A stretch of 64,000 bases of DNA from Streptomyces sp. NBC_01460 (GCF_036227405.1 NZ_CP109473.1:8122001-8186000); one strand, 5' to 3'; positions 1 through 8,858 are shown, numbered from the stretch's first letter. Translations and numbers: made by a program. The notes: generated by a model from the letters alone, not told the origin.

Positions 1-171
1 GCCGTGAGTCTGAGCGGCGACGACCCGGACGAGCTGCGCGGCTACTGGGACAAGCTGTCCGACGGAGCCACCGTGACGGTCCCCCTGGAGAAGCAGATGT
101 GGGGGGATGTGTTCGGTATGTGTACGGACACGTTCGGCATCCCATGGATGGTCAACATCAGCGGCCGGTAG
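1..171 (+). CDS. VOC/PhnB-like protein, C-terminal end (5' partial)
   Basis: The window opens inside this gene; 56 codons plus TAG remain. The visible end contains DELRGYWDKLSDGATVTVPL, then WGDVFG and a closing FGIPWMVNI, the usual C-terminus of PhnB-like proteins of the vicinal oxygen chelate (glyoxalase/dioxygenase) superfamily. In these proteins the last strand carries the W-M-V-N-I pattern. Family members bind small molecules or a metal, but the substrate cannot be told from this fragment. The gene points away from the downstream LacI gene, which is on the other strand and converges with it. Confidence 0.75.
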   Translation, partial: AVSLSGDDPDELRGYWDKLSDGATVTVPLEKQMWGDVFGMCTDTFGIPWMVNISGR

Positions 172-564
172 GGCCGGCCCGAAGGCCCGAAGGCCCGAAG
201 GCGGGCGAGCGCCTCGGCAGCCGACGGCCTGCACGTGCCGGCGGACGTGCCCGCTCACGGTCGTGACCGTCCGTGGGTCCGTCCGCCTGCGAGGCGTCCG
301 GCCGACGGGCTCGCCGGTGAGGCGTCGTCCCCCTGGCGGCTGATCGCGCCCTGATCGGGGGTGCCGGGGTGTCCGAGTGCTGGTCCGTCTCTCCTTCGTG
401 TGCCTCTTGCGTGAATATGTGATGGTTGGCGCTCAGGTGGCGCGGGAACGGGGCAGAAGACCGGTGTGGCCGGGAGGGCCGCTGTCCGTGCAGGGAACCG
501 CGCGCCTCCAGCAGTGGACCTCCCGGCCACTCCCGTACGCCCGCGGCCGGCCCCGCCGTCGGCG
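172..564. other. Intergenic stretch between two convergent genes, no gene seen
   Basis: No open frame here resembles a protein I recognise. The only notable structure is a short tandem repeat just after the first stop codon. A transcription end for both converging genes is expected here, but I see no clean hairpin followed by a T-run. Confidence 0.4.
176..201. repeat. Three tandem copies of an 8-bp unit
   Basis: GGCCCGAA is repeated three times head to tail, followed by GG. The array lies four bases after the stop codon of the VOC-like gene and is probably neutral slippage in GC-rich spacer DNA. Confidence 0.8.
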
Positions 565-1557
565 CTACCCTCCGGCGGGCGGCGGTGCGGTGCTGTCGCG
601 CACCACCAGCCGTGTGGGCACGAGTGTTGTGCCGTGGTCCGCCTCGTCGTGCCGCATCCGCCGTAGTACGCCCTCGACGCACAGCCGCCCCACCTCGGCG
701 AAGTCCTGGTGAACGGTCGTCAGGGGAGGCATGAAGGATCCGGCTTCGGGGATGTCGTCGAAGCCGATGACGCTGACGTCGCCGGGGATGGCGCGTCCCC
801 GCTCGCGGAGTGCCCTCAGGAGTCCCAGCGCCATCTGGTCGTTGGCGGCGAACACGGCCGTGCAGTTCTCCTCGTCGGCGATGCGGAGCCCGGCGCGGTA
901 GCCGGATTCGGCCGACCAGTCCCCACGCGCCACGGGTGGTACGGAGCAGCCCGCGTCGGTGAGTTCGGCCTGCCACGCGTCCGCGCGGCGCTGGGCGGCG
1001 AAGGACTCCTCGGGCCCGGCCAGGTGCCACACCGTGCGGTGGCCGAGGTCCAGGAGGTGCCGGACGGCTGCCCGTGCGCCACCGGCCTGGTCGGTGTCGA
1101 CCACGGTGTAGCGGTCACCGGCGTCCGAGTCGGCGACGACGACCTGCACGTGCGGGGGGAGTGAGAGCGTCGCCACGTCGAGCAGATGGACCTCCATGAT
1201 GACGATGACGGCGTCGACCGCCAGCTCCCCCAGCCGGGAGAAGGCGCCGCGCACCTCGTCCTGCGTGGGCACGGCCACGGGCAGGAGCGTGACGGCGTAT
1301 CCCTCCAGTGCGGCGGAGGTGGCGATCGCCTCCAGCGTGCGCATGTTGCCCGTGGTGGAGAGGTTGAACGTGATGACGCCGATCGTGCGGAACTCGCCGC
1401 GCTTGAGCGCCCGTGCGGCGCTGTTCGGCCGGTAGCCCAGCTCCTTCATGGCGGCCAGCACCTGGCGTCTGGTCTCCTCGGTGACTCCCTCGTACCCGTT
1501 GGAGACGCGGGAGACGGTCTGGGACGAGACGCCGGCCAGATGGGCGACGTCCGCCAT
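565..1557 (-). CDS. LacI-family transcriptional repressor
   Basis: A 330-residue protein beginning MADVAHLAGVSSQTVSRV, the canonical LacI/GalR helix-turn-helix, followed by the hinge-helix segment RPNSAARAL and a periplasmic-binding-protein-like sensor domain (TIGVITFN near residue 60; VSVIGFDDIPEA near 280). It is divergent from a sugar ABC transporter and GH42 beta-galactosidase, so it most likely represses them until a galactoside-type inducer binds; that link is inferred. The frame stays open upstream to 1716, but that part is Arg/Pro-rich and unlike the family. I start at the ATG at 1557; a start a few codons upstream is possible. Confidence 0.9.
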   Translation of the reverse strand: MADVAHLAGVSSQTVSRVSNGYEGVTEETRRQVLAAMKELGYRPNSAARALKRGEFRTIGVITFNLSTTGNMRTLEAIATSAALEGYAVTLLPVAVPTQDEVRGAFSRLGELAVDAVIVIMEVHLLDVATLSLPPHVQVVVADSDAGDRYTVVDTDQAGGARAAVRHLLDLGHRTVWHLAGPEESFAAQRRADAWQAELTDAGCSVPPVARGDWSAESGYRAGLRIADEENCTAVFAANDQMALGLLRALRERGRAIPGDVSVIGFDDIPEAGSFMPPLTTVHQDFAEVGRLCVEGVLRRMRHDEADHGTTLVPTRLVVRDSTAPPPAGG

Positions 1558-1742
1558 CGAGGCCGTCCGCGACTGACGGGCGGCCGGTGCGCCCCTGCGG
1601 GCCTCCGCCCGTGGCGTGTTCGTCGAACCGCTGCCCGCCCCGCCCGTCCTGTCCACCCGTCTCCTCCGCCGTGCGATCCGCCGGATCGCCCGACGACTCT
1701 TGACCGTCCACATCATGCCGGTGTAAACATTCGGCCGTCAGA

Positions 1743-1756
1743 TGTTTACGCAAACA
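1743..1756. promoter_or_regulatory. Putative LacI-family operator O1
   Basis: TGTTTACGCAAACA is palindromic except at one symmetric pair and has the central CG typical of LacI/GalR operators. It lies in the divergent spacer between the repressor and the first permease. A half-site TGTAAACA lies just upstream at 1722-1729. Confidence 0.65.
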
Positions 1757-1785
1757 TAGCAGCCCTGACCTCGGTCGGAACGCGA

Positions 1786-1799
1786 TGTTCACGCAACCA
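1786..1799. promoter_or_regulatory. Putative LacI-family operator O2
   Basis: TGTTCACGCAACCA matches O1 at 12 of 14 positions and sits 43 bp downstream of it, about four helical turns, so both could be bound on one DNA face. It is 50 bp before the permease start. Confidence 0.5.
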
Positions 1800-1848
1800 T
1801 CCCGACGCTGTGTGCCGCCGGTTCCGAGATGGACGAGCGAGGGACAAC

Positions 1849-2775
1849 ATGACAACGCTTGAAACCGTTGCGGGTGCCGACCGGCGCCCGGACCGGCCAC
1901 CCGCGAGGCGGGACCGCCGGTCATGGGCGGGATGGGGCTTCATCGGGCCGTTCGTGCTGGTCTTCGCGTTCGTCTTCCTGGCGCCGATCGTCTACTCGGT
2001 CCACCTCAGCCTCTTCCGGGACCAGCTCATCGGCGGCACGACCTTCGTGGGCCTGGACAACTACCAACAGGCCCTTCAGGACGAGCAGTTCTGGTCGTCG
2101 CTGAGCCGGGTGTCGCTCTTCCTGCTCATCCAGGTGCCGATCATGCTGGGCATCGCCCTGCTCGTCGCCCTCGCGCTGGACAGCGGGCGGCTCTACGGCA
2201 GGGACTTCTTCCGGATATCGATCTTCCTGCCGTACGCGGTGCCGGCCGTGGTCGCCACGCTCATGTGGGGCTTCATGTACGGCACCCGCTTCGGTCTCGT
2301 CAGCGACGTCAACGACGCGCTGGGCGTCTCGCTGCCGGACCCGCTCTCACCGGGCCTCGTCCTGGCGTCGATCGGGAACATCGTCACCTGGGAGTTCGTC
2401 GGCTACAACATGCTGATCTTCTACTCCGCGCTCCGCGTCATCCCGAACTCGCTGTACGAGGCCGCGGAGATGGACGGCGCCGGACAGATCCGCGTGATCA
2501 CGGCCATCAAACTCCCTGCCATCCGAGGCGCCCTGGTCATCGCGACGATCTTCTCGATCATCGGCAGCTTCCAGCTGTTCAACGAGCCGAGCATCCTGCA
2601 GAAGCTGGCGCCCAACGCCATCACCACCTCGTACACCCCCAACTTCTACACCTACTCGTTGTCCTTCTCCGGTCAGCAGCACAACTACTCGGCGACGGTC
2701 GCCATCGTCATGGGACTGATCACCATGGTCATCGCCTATGTCGTCCAGCTGCGCGGCATGCGCAAGGAGTCGTGA
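1849..2775 (+). CDS. Sugar ABC transporter permease (MalF/UgpA type)
   Basis: A 308-residue integral membrane protein of a carbohydrate uptake (CUT1) ABC importer. About six hydrophobic segments are visible, the first at residues ~30-52. The cytoplasmic EAA loop reads EAAEMDGAGQIRVITAIKLP and docks on the ATPase. The frame is open far upstream, but the ATG at 1849 (MTTLETVAGADRR) gives the normal length and directly follows the operator region. No ATPase gene is present; as is usual for Streptomyces CUT1 systems, a shared MsiK-type ATPase encoded elsewhere is expected. First gene of a four-gene operon. Confidence 0.93.
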   Translation: MTTLETVAGADRRPDRPPARRDRRSWAGWGFIGPFVLVFAFVFLAPIVYSVHLSLFRDQLIGGTTFVGLDNYQQALQDEQFWSSLSRVSLFLLIQVPIMLGIALLVALALDSGRLYGRDFFRISIFLPYAVPAVVATLMWGFMYGTRFGLVSDVNDALGVSLPDPLSPGLVLASIGNIVTWEFVGYNMLIFYSALRVIPNSLYEAAEMDGAGQIRVITAIKLPAIRGALVIATIFSIIGSFQLFNEPSILQKLAPNAITTSYTPNFYTYSLSFSGQQHNYSATVAIVMGLITMVIAYVVQLRGMRKES

Positions 2776-2779
2776 AGCG

Positions 2780-3721
2780 ATGAGCAGCCCCTCCACCACA
2801 CTCCCGCCCGTGCCCGCCCCGGCCGGCCGGCCCGGCACCGTCCCCCGCCTCCGCAGGCGGGCCGGACACACTCCGTCCCGCCCCCGGCGCAGCCTGCTGC
2901 TGACCGTGCTCACCGGACTGGTCCTGCTCTACTCGCTCGTCCCGCTCGCCTGGCTGGTCATCAGCGCCACCAAGACCCAGCAGGGGCTGGCCGATTCGTT
3001 CGGCCTGTGGTTCAGCGGGGACTTCGCCCTGTGGGACAACATCACCGAGACCTTCGGCTACCACGACGGCGTCTTCACCCGGTGGCTGCTGAACACGGTG
3101 ATGTACGTCGTGGTCGGGGCGGGCGGGGCGACGCTCCTGGCGGTCCTCGGCGGCTACGCCCTGGCGAAGTTCGCCTTCCCGGGCAAGCGCGCCGTCTTCG
3201 CCGTCGTCATCGGCGCCGTCGCGGTACCCGGCACCGCGCTGGCCGTCCCCACCTTCCTGATGTTCAGCACGATGGGGCTGACCGACACGCCGTGGGCCGT
3301 CATCATCCCCTCCCTCATCTCGCCCTTCGGCCTCTACCTCATGTGGGTGTTCGCCTCCCAGGCCGTACCGGACGAACTGCTGGAAGCCGCCCGCATCGAC
3401 GGGGCGGGCGAGATCCGTACGTTCTTCCAGGTGGTCCTGCCGCTGCTCGCACCCGGCATCGTCACGGTCCTGCTGTTCACCGTGGTCGCGACGTGGAACA
3501 ACTACTTCCTGCCGCTGATCATGCTCAAGGACCCGGACTGGTACCCGCTCACCCTGGGTCTCAACAGCTGGAACGCCCAGGCCGCCACGGCCGGCGGAGA
3601 GCCCGTCTTCCACCTGGTGATCACCGGATCCCTGATCACCGTCCTCCCGCTGATCGCCGCGTTCCTCCTGCTGCAGAAGTACTGGCAGTCCGGGCTCGCC
3701 GCCGGAAGCGTCAAGGAGTAA
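2780..3721 (+). CDS. Sugar ABC transporter permease (MalG/UgpE type)
   Basis: A 313-residue second permease of the same CUT1 importer, starting four bases after the first permease stop, which implies translational coupling. The N-terminus is a long Pro/Arg-rich cytoplasmic tail (~45 residues), then six membrane segments. The EAA loop reads ELLEAARIDGAGEIRTFFQV. MalG-type features include the WNNYFLPLIML stretch before the last segments. It would pair with the upstream permease to form the channel. Confidence 0.93.
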   Translation: MSSPSTTLPPVPAPAGRPGTVPRLRRRAGHTPSRPRRSLLLTVLTGLVLLYSLVPLAWLVISATKTQQGLADSFGLWFSGDFALWDNITETFGYHDGVFTRWLLNTVMYVVVGAGGATLLAVLGGYALAKFAFPGKRAVFAVVIGAVAVPGTALAVPTFLMFSTMGLTDTPWAVIIPSLISPFGLYLMWVFASQAVPDELLEAARIDGAGEIRTFFQVVLPLLAPGIVTVLLFTVVATWNNYFLPLIMLKDPDWYPLTLGLNSWNAQAATAGGEPVFHLVITGSLITVLPLIAAFLLLQKYWQSGLAAGSVKE

Positions 3722-3810
3722 CCGGGCGCGCCCGCACCGGACGCGCCCTCACCGTCCAGCCACCCCTCATCAGGCACGGTCCCGGCCACGAAGAAGTGGA
3801 AGCCACATCC

Positions 3811-5148
3811 ATGCGTATGAGCACACGCCGCCTGCTGCGCGGCATCGCCCTGATCTCCGCCCTCACCCTGGGTGCCACCGCCTGCGGCGGTTCCGACGAC
3901 GGCTCCGACCGGAAGCAGGTCGGGGCGGGGGACATCGACGCCGCCCTGAAGAAGGGAGGCACCCTCACCGTCTGGGCGTGGGAGCCGACCCTGAAGCAGG
4001 TCGCCGCGGACTTCGAGAAGGCGCACCCCGCTGTCCACGTCGAGCTCGTCAACGCGGGCACCGGCAACGACCAGTACAAGGCCCTCCAGAACGCCATCTC
4101 GGCGAAGAAGGGCGTCCCCGACGTCGCGCAGATCGAGTACTACGCGCTCGGGCAGTACGCCCTGACCAAGGGCCTGGACGACCTCGCCCCCTACGGCGCC
4201 GACGAGCTGGCCGGGAAGTACACCCCGGGGCCGTGGAACGCCGTGAAGTCGGAGAAGAACGTGTACGCCCTTCCCATGGACTCCGGGCCCATGGCGCTGT
4301 TCTTCAACAAGAAGGTCTTCGACCGGTACAAGATCGCCGTCCCCACCACCTGGGACGAGTACCTCCAGGCCGCCAGGGATCTGCACAAGGCCGATCCCAA
4401 GGCCTACATCACCAACGACACCGGGGACGCCGGAGCCACCACCAGCCTGCTGTGGCAGGCGGGATCCCGCCCCTACACCGTCGACGGCACCGAGGTGAAG
4501 ATCGACTTCTCCGACGCGGGCGCCGCGAAGTACACCGAGGTCTGGCAGAAGCTGCTCGACGAGAAGCTCGTCGCGCCGATCACCAGCTGGAGCGACGAGT
4601 GGTACAAGGGCATGGGCGACGGCACGATCGCCACCCTGGCCATCGGGGCCTGGATGCCCGCCAACCTCGCCTCCGGAGTGAAGGAGGGGACCGGCCAGTG
4701 GCGGGTGGCCCCGCTGCCGCAGTGGAAGGCGGGGGAGACGGCCAGCTCCGAGAACGGCGGCAGCTCCCTGGCCCTGCCCGCACTCGGTGCGAACAAGGAA
4801 CTCGCCTACGCCTTCACGGAGTACGCGAATGCGGGTGACGGCGTCCAGACCCGCATCAAGGCCGGCGCCTTCCCGGCCACCACCGCGGACCTGCGGTCCG
4901 AGGCCTTCCAGAACACCGCATTCCCCTACTTCGGCGGCCAGAAGGCCAACCAGGTCTTCGCCGAGTCGGCCGCGAACGTCGCCCCGGGATGGTCGTACCT
5001 CCCGTACCAGGTCTACGCCAACTCCATCTTCAACGACACCGCCGGGCAGGCCTACGTGTCCGGGACCAAGCTGGCCGACGGCCTCAAGCGCTGGCAGGAC
5101 GCCTCCGTCACGTACGGGACCGAGCAGGGTTTCACCGTCAAGAAGTAG
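3811..5148 (+). CDS. Sugar-binding lipoprotein (family 1 extracellular solute-binding protein)
   Basis: A 445-residue secreted lipoprotein. Residues 1-25 are a lipoprotein signal with basic MRMSTRRLLR, a hydrophobic core and the lipobox ATAC, so Cys25 becomes the lipidated N-terminus. The mature part starts with a G/S/D-rich linker and has the SBP_bac_1 pattern (LTVWAWEPTLKQVAADFEK; VPTTWDEYLQAARDL). I choose the ATG at 3811 because it directly starts the signal peptide. It captures the sugar for the two permeases upstream; the adjacent beta-galactosidase suggests a galactoside or beta-galacto-oligosaccharide ligand, an inference. Confidence 0.93.
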   Translation: MRMSTRRLLRGIALISALTLGATACGGSDDGSDRKQVGAGDIDAALKKGGTLTVWAWEPTLKQVAADFEKAHPAVHVELVNAGTGNDQYKALQNAISAKKGVPDVAQIEYYALGQYALTKGLDDLAPYGADELAGKYTPGPWNAVKSEKNVYALPMDSGPMALFFNKKVFDRYKIAVPTTWDEYLQAARDLHKADPKAYITNDTGDAGATTSLLWQAGSRPYTVDGTEVKIDFSDAGAAKYTEVWQKLLDEKLVAPITSWSDEWYKGMGDGTIATLAIGAWMPANLASGVKEGTGQWRVAPLPQWKAGETASSENGGSSLALPALGANKELAYAFTEYANAGDGVQTRIKAGAFPATTADLRSEAFQNTAFPYFGGQKANQVFAESAANVAPGWSYLPYQVYANSIFNDTAGQAYVSGTKLADGLKRWQDASVTYGTEQGFTVKK

Positions 5149-5216
5149 GCACGCGTTCCGTCCCGAAGCAAGCACGCGCTCCGTCCCGCCCCGTGCGGTA
5201 CACCGGAAGGACCGAC

Positions 5217-7259
5217 ATGATCTCCACCCTTCTGTCCCAGGTACGGCAGGGGCCGGACGGTGACGCCGCTCCGTGCCTCGCCTTCGGCGCCGACTACAAC
5301 CCCGAGCAGTGGCCCCGGGAGGTGTGGGAGGAGGACGTACGGCTGATGAGGGAGGCCGGGGTGAACATCGTCTCCCTCGCGATCTTCTCCTGGGCCCGCA
5401 TCCAGCCCGCCCGCGACGCGTGGGACTTCGCCTGGCTCGACGAGGTGATGGACCTCCTGCACGCGGGCGGGATCGGCGTCGACCTGGCCACCGCCACCGC
5501 GTCCCCGCCGCCCTGGCTGACCACGGAGCACCCGGAGATCCTCCCGGTGACCGCGTCCGGCGAGACGGTCTGGCCCGGCGCCCGGCAGCACTGGCGCCCC
5601 ACGTCGCCGGTCTTCCGCGAGCACGCCCTGCGGCTGGTCCGCGCGATGGCCGAACGCTATGCGGACCACCCCGCGCTGGTCGCCTGGCACGTCTCCAACG
5701 AGCTGGGCTGCCACAACGTCTACGACTACTCCGACGATGCCGCGCGTGCCTTCCGTGCCTGGCTGCGCACCCGCTACACCACGCTCGATTCCCTCAACCA
5801 CGCCTGGGGCACCGCGTTCTGGGCGCAGCGCTACAGCGCCTGGGAACAGATCCTGCCGCCCCGGCTGGCCGCCTCCCACCCCAACCCGACGCAGCAGCTG
5901 GACTTCAAGCGCTTCTCGTCCGACGCGCTGAAGGACCATCTGCGACTGGAACGCGACCTGTTGCGTACGATCACTCCCTCCGTCCCCGTCACCACGAACT
6001 TCATGGTCATGAGCGGGACCAAGGGGATGGACTACGCAGACTGGGCCGGGGAGGTCGACTTCGTCTCCAACGACCACTACGTCGTGCCCGGTCCGCAGTG
6101 CCGCGAGGAGCTGTCCTTCTCCGCCAGTCTCTCCGGCGGCATCTCCGGAGGGCGTCCGTGGTTCCTCATGGAGCACTCCACCAGCGCCGTCAACTGGCAG
6201 CCGGTCAACCTGGCCAAGCTGCCCGGCGACCTCGCCCGCGACTCGCTCCTGCACGTCGCGCACGGGGCCGACGCCGTGTGCTTCTTCCAGTGGCGCCAGT
6301 CGGCCGCCGGGGCCGAGAAGTACCACTCGGCGATGCTCCCGCACGCCGGAGCGGACAGCGATCTCTTCCGGGCGGTGACCGGACTCGGGCAGGACCTCCG
6401 CGCACTGGCGCCGGTCGCGGGCTCGGAGCGTGAACCGGCCCAGGTCGGCATCGTCTTCGACTGGGACTCGTGGTGGGCGAGCGAGCAGGACTCCCATCCC
6501 ACCGCCCGCCTCGACTACCACCAGGAGGCGCTCGACTGGTACTCCGCCCTCCTCGACCTGGGCATCCGGGCCGACGTGGTCCCGGCCCGCTCGGACCTGA
6601 GCCGCTACCGGCTCGTCATCGCCCCCGTGCTGCACGTCGTCCCCGCGGCGCTGGCCAAGGAGCTGACGCGGTACACCGAGAACGGCGGCCATCTGGTCAC
6701 GACGTACTTCTCCGGTGTCGTCGACGAGAACGACCACATCTGGCTCGGCGGCTATCCCGGAGCACTGCGGGACCTGCTCGGGATCCGCATCGAGGAGTTC
6801 GGCCCGCTCCTCGACGGGGACACGGTCGAGGTGGACGGCGGCGCCACGGGCAGCATGTGGACCGACCGGATCACCGTCAGCGCGCCGGATGTGGAGGTGC
6901 TGGCCCACTACCGCAGCGGTGTGTACGCGGGCCGCCCCGCCGTCACCCGCCGGGCCGTGGGCGCCGGCTCGGCCGCGTACGTCTCCACCCGCCTGGGCGC
7001 CGACGGTCTCGGCGGACTGCTGCCGCGGCTGCTGGCCCCCGCCGGGGTCACCGGTGAGCTGCCTGCCGACGCGGCCGGCAGGGTCGAACTGGCCGTGCGC
7101 CGCGACGCCGGTCACCGCTACCTGTTCCTGGTCAACCGCACCGACGGGCCGGTGCCGGTGGCCGGGCTCGCCGGAGATCTCCTGATCGGCACGGCCGAGG
7201 CGGGCGCTGTCGTCCTCCCGCCGAGGGGGGTCGCCGTCCTGCGGCAGCCCGCCGCCTGA
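5217..7259 (+). CDS. GH42 beta-galactosidase
   Basis: A 680-residue glycoside hydrolase family 42 enzyme without a signal peptide, so probably cytoplasmic. It opens with FGADYNPEQWP, the family hallmark, and has the acid/base Glu162 in WHVSNELG and the nucleophile Glu319 in WFLMEHSTSAVNW. The C-terminal third covers the trimerisation and beta-sandwich domains. A Shine-Dalgarno GGAAGG lies 9 nt before the ATG. As the last gene of the operon it would hydrolyse the imported beta-galactoside. Length agrees with the family (650-700 residues). Confidence 0.94.
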   Translation: MISTLLSQVRQGPDGDAAPCLAFGADYNPEQWPREVWEEDVRLMREAGVNIVSLAIFSWARIQPARDAWDFAWLDEVMDLLHAGGIGVDLATATASPPPWLTTEHPEILPVTASGETVWPGARQHWRPTSPVFREHALRLVRAMAERYADHPALVAWHVSNELGCHNVYDYSDDAARAFRAWLRTRYTTLDSLNHAWGTAFWAQRYSAWEQILPPRLAASHPNPTQQLDFKRFSSDALKDHLRLERDLLRTITPSVPVTTNFMVMSGTKGMDYADWAGEVDFVSNDHYVVPGPQCREELSFSASLSGGISGGRPWFLMEHSTSAVNWQPVNLAKLPGDLARDSLLHVAHGADAVCFFQWRQSAAGAEKYHSAMLPHAGADSDLFRAVTGLGQDLRALAPVAGSEREPAQVGIVFDWDSWWASEQDSHPTARLDYHQEALDWYSALLDLGIRADVVPARSDLSRYRLVIAPVLHVVPAALAKELTRYTENGGHLVTTYFSGVVDENDHIWLGGYPGALRDLLGIRIEEFGPLLDGDTVEVDGGATGSMWTDRITVSAPDVEVLAHYRSGVYAGRPAVTRRAVGAGSAAYVSTRLGADGLGGLLPRLLAPAGVTGELPADAAGRVELAVRRDAGHRYLFLVNRTDGPVPVAGLAGDLLIGTAEAGAVVLPPRGVAVLRQPAA

Positions 7260-7282
7260 CGTCCTCGGACCGCTCGGACAGC

Positions 7283-7314
7283 GCACCCTCGTGACCTGCC
7301 GGTCGCGAGGGTGC
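7283..7314 (+). terminator. Hairpin after the GH42 operon
   Basis: GCACCCTCG (7283-7291) pairs perfectly with CGAGGGTGC (7306-7314) around a 14-nt loop, 23 bp after the beta-galactosidase stop. There is no T-run, as is usual in Streptomyces. Confidence 0.65.
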
Positions 7315-7330
7315 CGGCGTGGGGAGCGCT

Positions 7331-7373
7331 GCCCGCCGTCTCAGAACCCTTCCGCATGGCGAGACGGCCGGGC
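7331..7373. repeat. Second inverted repeat upstream of the Cys-leader promoter
   Basis: CCGTCTC at 7336-7342 pairs with GAGACGG at 7361-7367. With one bulge the arms extend to GCCCG/CGGGC (7331 and 7373). It may be a second terminator stem or a binding site, since it ends about 20 bp before the -10 hexamer of the next unit. Confidence 0.5.
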
Positions 7374-7393
7374 ATCCGGAGTGATCCAGTCCG

Positions 7394-7399
7394 TATATT
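7394..7399 (+). promoter_or_regulatory. -10 hexamer of a probable leaderless promoter
   Basis: TATATT is followed by 7 nt and then the ATG at 7407, so transcription should begin at or next to that A. It is the best -10 match in the area. No clear -35 hexamer is seen 17-18 bp upstream. Confidence 0.6.
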
Positions 7400-7406
7400 C
7401 GCACGC

Positions 7407-7490
7407 ATGTCTGCATCGGCCCCGCCTCTGTGCCTCGCGCTGTTCGCGCACTCGGCGTGGTGCGTCGACGACGGGCTCTGTCGCGGCTGA
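7407..7490 (+). CDS. Cys-containing leader peptide, probable cysteine-responsive uORF
   Basis: A 27-residue ORF upstream of the sulfur transporter with cysteines at positions 9, 19 and 25, ending DDGLCRG. It has no Shine-Dalgarno, and the -10-like TATATT lies 7 nt before its ATG, so it should be translated from the 5' end of a leaderless mRNA. Actinobacterial sulfur-assimilation genes often carry small leader ORFs ending in Cys-rich tails, and in mycobacteria such leaders act as cysteine-responsive attenuators. By analogy, ribosome stalling at the Cys codons could raise expression of the gene 75 bp downstream. The function is inferred; the ORF and promoter are seen. Confidence 0.55.
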   Translation: MSASAPPLCLALFAHSAWCVDDGLCRG

Positions 7491-7565
7491 ATCCCGTGTC
7501 GGCCCGCGTCCCGCGCCGTCGACCGCCCACGCCGCCGTCCGCCGAGCATCACCCGGAGACCTTCC

Positions 7566-8858
7566 GTGACCACCGCGCCACCTGCCGGGCCGGCCGCGCC
7601 GCCGCGCGCCCTGCCCGCCCTCTTCGTCCCTTCCCCCACCTCGGCGCCGCAGCCCGAGGCGCCCGCCCTGCCCCCGGTGCGCAGGACACCCCTCGTCGTG
7701 TCCGGGCTGCTCGCAGCGGCCCTGACCGCGTACGTGTGGTCCGCGCACGGGGCCAAGCCGGGCGTGCTGCTCCTGCTGGGGCTCGGCCTGGGCGTCGCGC
7801 TGTTCCACTCCCGGTTCGGCTTCACCTCCGCCTGGCGTCAGCTCATCGCCGTCGGCAACGGCACCGGGCTGCGGGCGCACGCGCTGCTGCTCGGCACCAC
7901 CGCCACGCTCTTCGCCCTGATCATCGGCACGAGCACCGGGCTGTTCGGCTCACAGCCCGCGCCCTCCGCCGGGACCCTCGGGGTCGGTCTCGTCGTCGGC
8001 TCCCTGCTCTTCGCCATCGGGATGCAGCTCGGCGGGGCCTGCGCCTCCGGAACACTCTTCGCCGTGGGCTCCGGGCAGACCTCCGTACTCCTGACCCTCG
8101 GCGGGTTCATCGCCGGAGCCACGCTCGCGGCCTGGCAGTTCGACCTGTGGAAGGACCTCCCCGCCTGGGAGCCGGTCGTCCTCTCCGAACACATCGGCTG
8201 GTTCGGCTCCTGGGCCGTGACGATTGCCGCGCTGCTCCTGGTGGTCGTGGTCACGCGGCGCGTGCAGGCCCGCCGCAACCCCCCGCCCCTCGGCGCCGTA
8301 CCGTCGGCGCGCACGGCGGCGGTGCGGGCCCTGCGCGGCTCCTGGCCACTGGCCGCGGGCGCCCTGGTGCTGGCCGTGCTCGGCGCGGGCGTCCTGCTGG
8401 TGTCCGGCGGGGCCTGGGGCGTTACCAGCGCGTTCAGCCTGTGGGGTTCCGAGCTGGTGGGCGCCCTCGGAGGCCATCCGGAGAACTGGACGTGGTGGCG
8501 GCAGGCGGGCAACGCGGAGATGCTCGCCGGGCCGGTCCTGGCCGACAAGACCAGCCTCACCGACATCGGCATCATGATCGGTGCCGCGGTGGCGGCGGCG
8601 CTCGGCGGGACCTGGGCCCTGCACCGCGGGATTCCGTGGCGCACGGCCGTCGCGTCGGTGCTCGGCGGTGTGCTGATGGGCATCGGTGCCCGGCTGGCCG
8701 GAGGCTGCAACATCGGGGCCTACCTGGCGGGCGTCGCCTCGGGCAGTCTGAGCGGCTGGCTGTGGGGTGCCGTCGCCCTGGGCGGCACCTGGATCGGGCT
8801 CAAGCTGCGCCCGCTGTTCGGCCTGGGCAACCCGAAGCCGGGCGACGGGGTCTGCTGA
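7566..8858 (+). CDS. YeeE/YedE-family sulfur (thiosulfate) transporter
   Basis: A 430-residue polytopic membrane protein starting at GTG with CGGAGAC as ribosome binding site. After a Pro/Ala-rich ~35-residue N-terminus come about ten hydrophobic segments in two repeats. Each repeat carries the family's conserved cysteine motif: GGACASGTLF near residue 160 and AGGCNIGAYL near residue 380. In thiosulfate transporters of this family such cysteines relay the substrate. The upstream Cys-leader supports a sulfur role. No TusA or rhodanese partner is adjacent, so the sulfur species carried remains open. Confidence 0.88.
   Translation: MTTAPPAGPAAPPRALPALFVPSPTSAPQPEAPALPPVRRTPLVVSGLLAAALTAYVWSAHGAKPGVLLLLGLGLGVALFHSRFGFTSAWRQLIAVGNGTGLRAHALLLGTTATLFALIIGTSTGLFGSQPAPSAGTLGVGLVVGSLLFAIGMQLGGACASGTLFAVGSGQTSVLLTLGGFIAGATLAAWQFDLWKDLPAWEPVVLSEHIGWFGSWAVTIAALLLVVVVTRRVQARRNPPPLGAVPSARTAAVRALRGSWPLAAGALVLAVLGAGVLLVSGGAWGVTSAFSLWGSELVGALGGHPENWTWWRQAGNAEMLAGPVLADKTSLTDIGIMIGAAVAAALGGTWALHRGIPWRTAVASVLGGVLMGIGARLAGGCNIGAYLAGVASGSLSGWLWGAVALGGTWIGLKLRPLFGLGNPKPGDGVC

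Noticed and set aside
158..1030. Long open frame antisense to the start region and LacI gene
   Set aside because: It overlaps the LacI gene in another frame and has Arg/Pro/Gly-rich composition typical of shadow frames in GC-rich DNA.
1186..1848. Upstream extension of the first permease frame
   Set aside because: It runs antisense through the LacI gene and operators. The ATG at 1849 gives the normal permease length and N-terminus.
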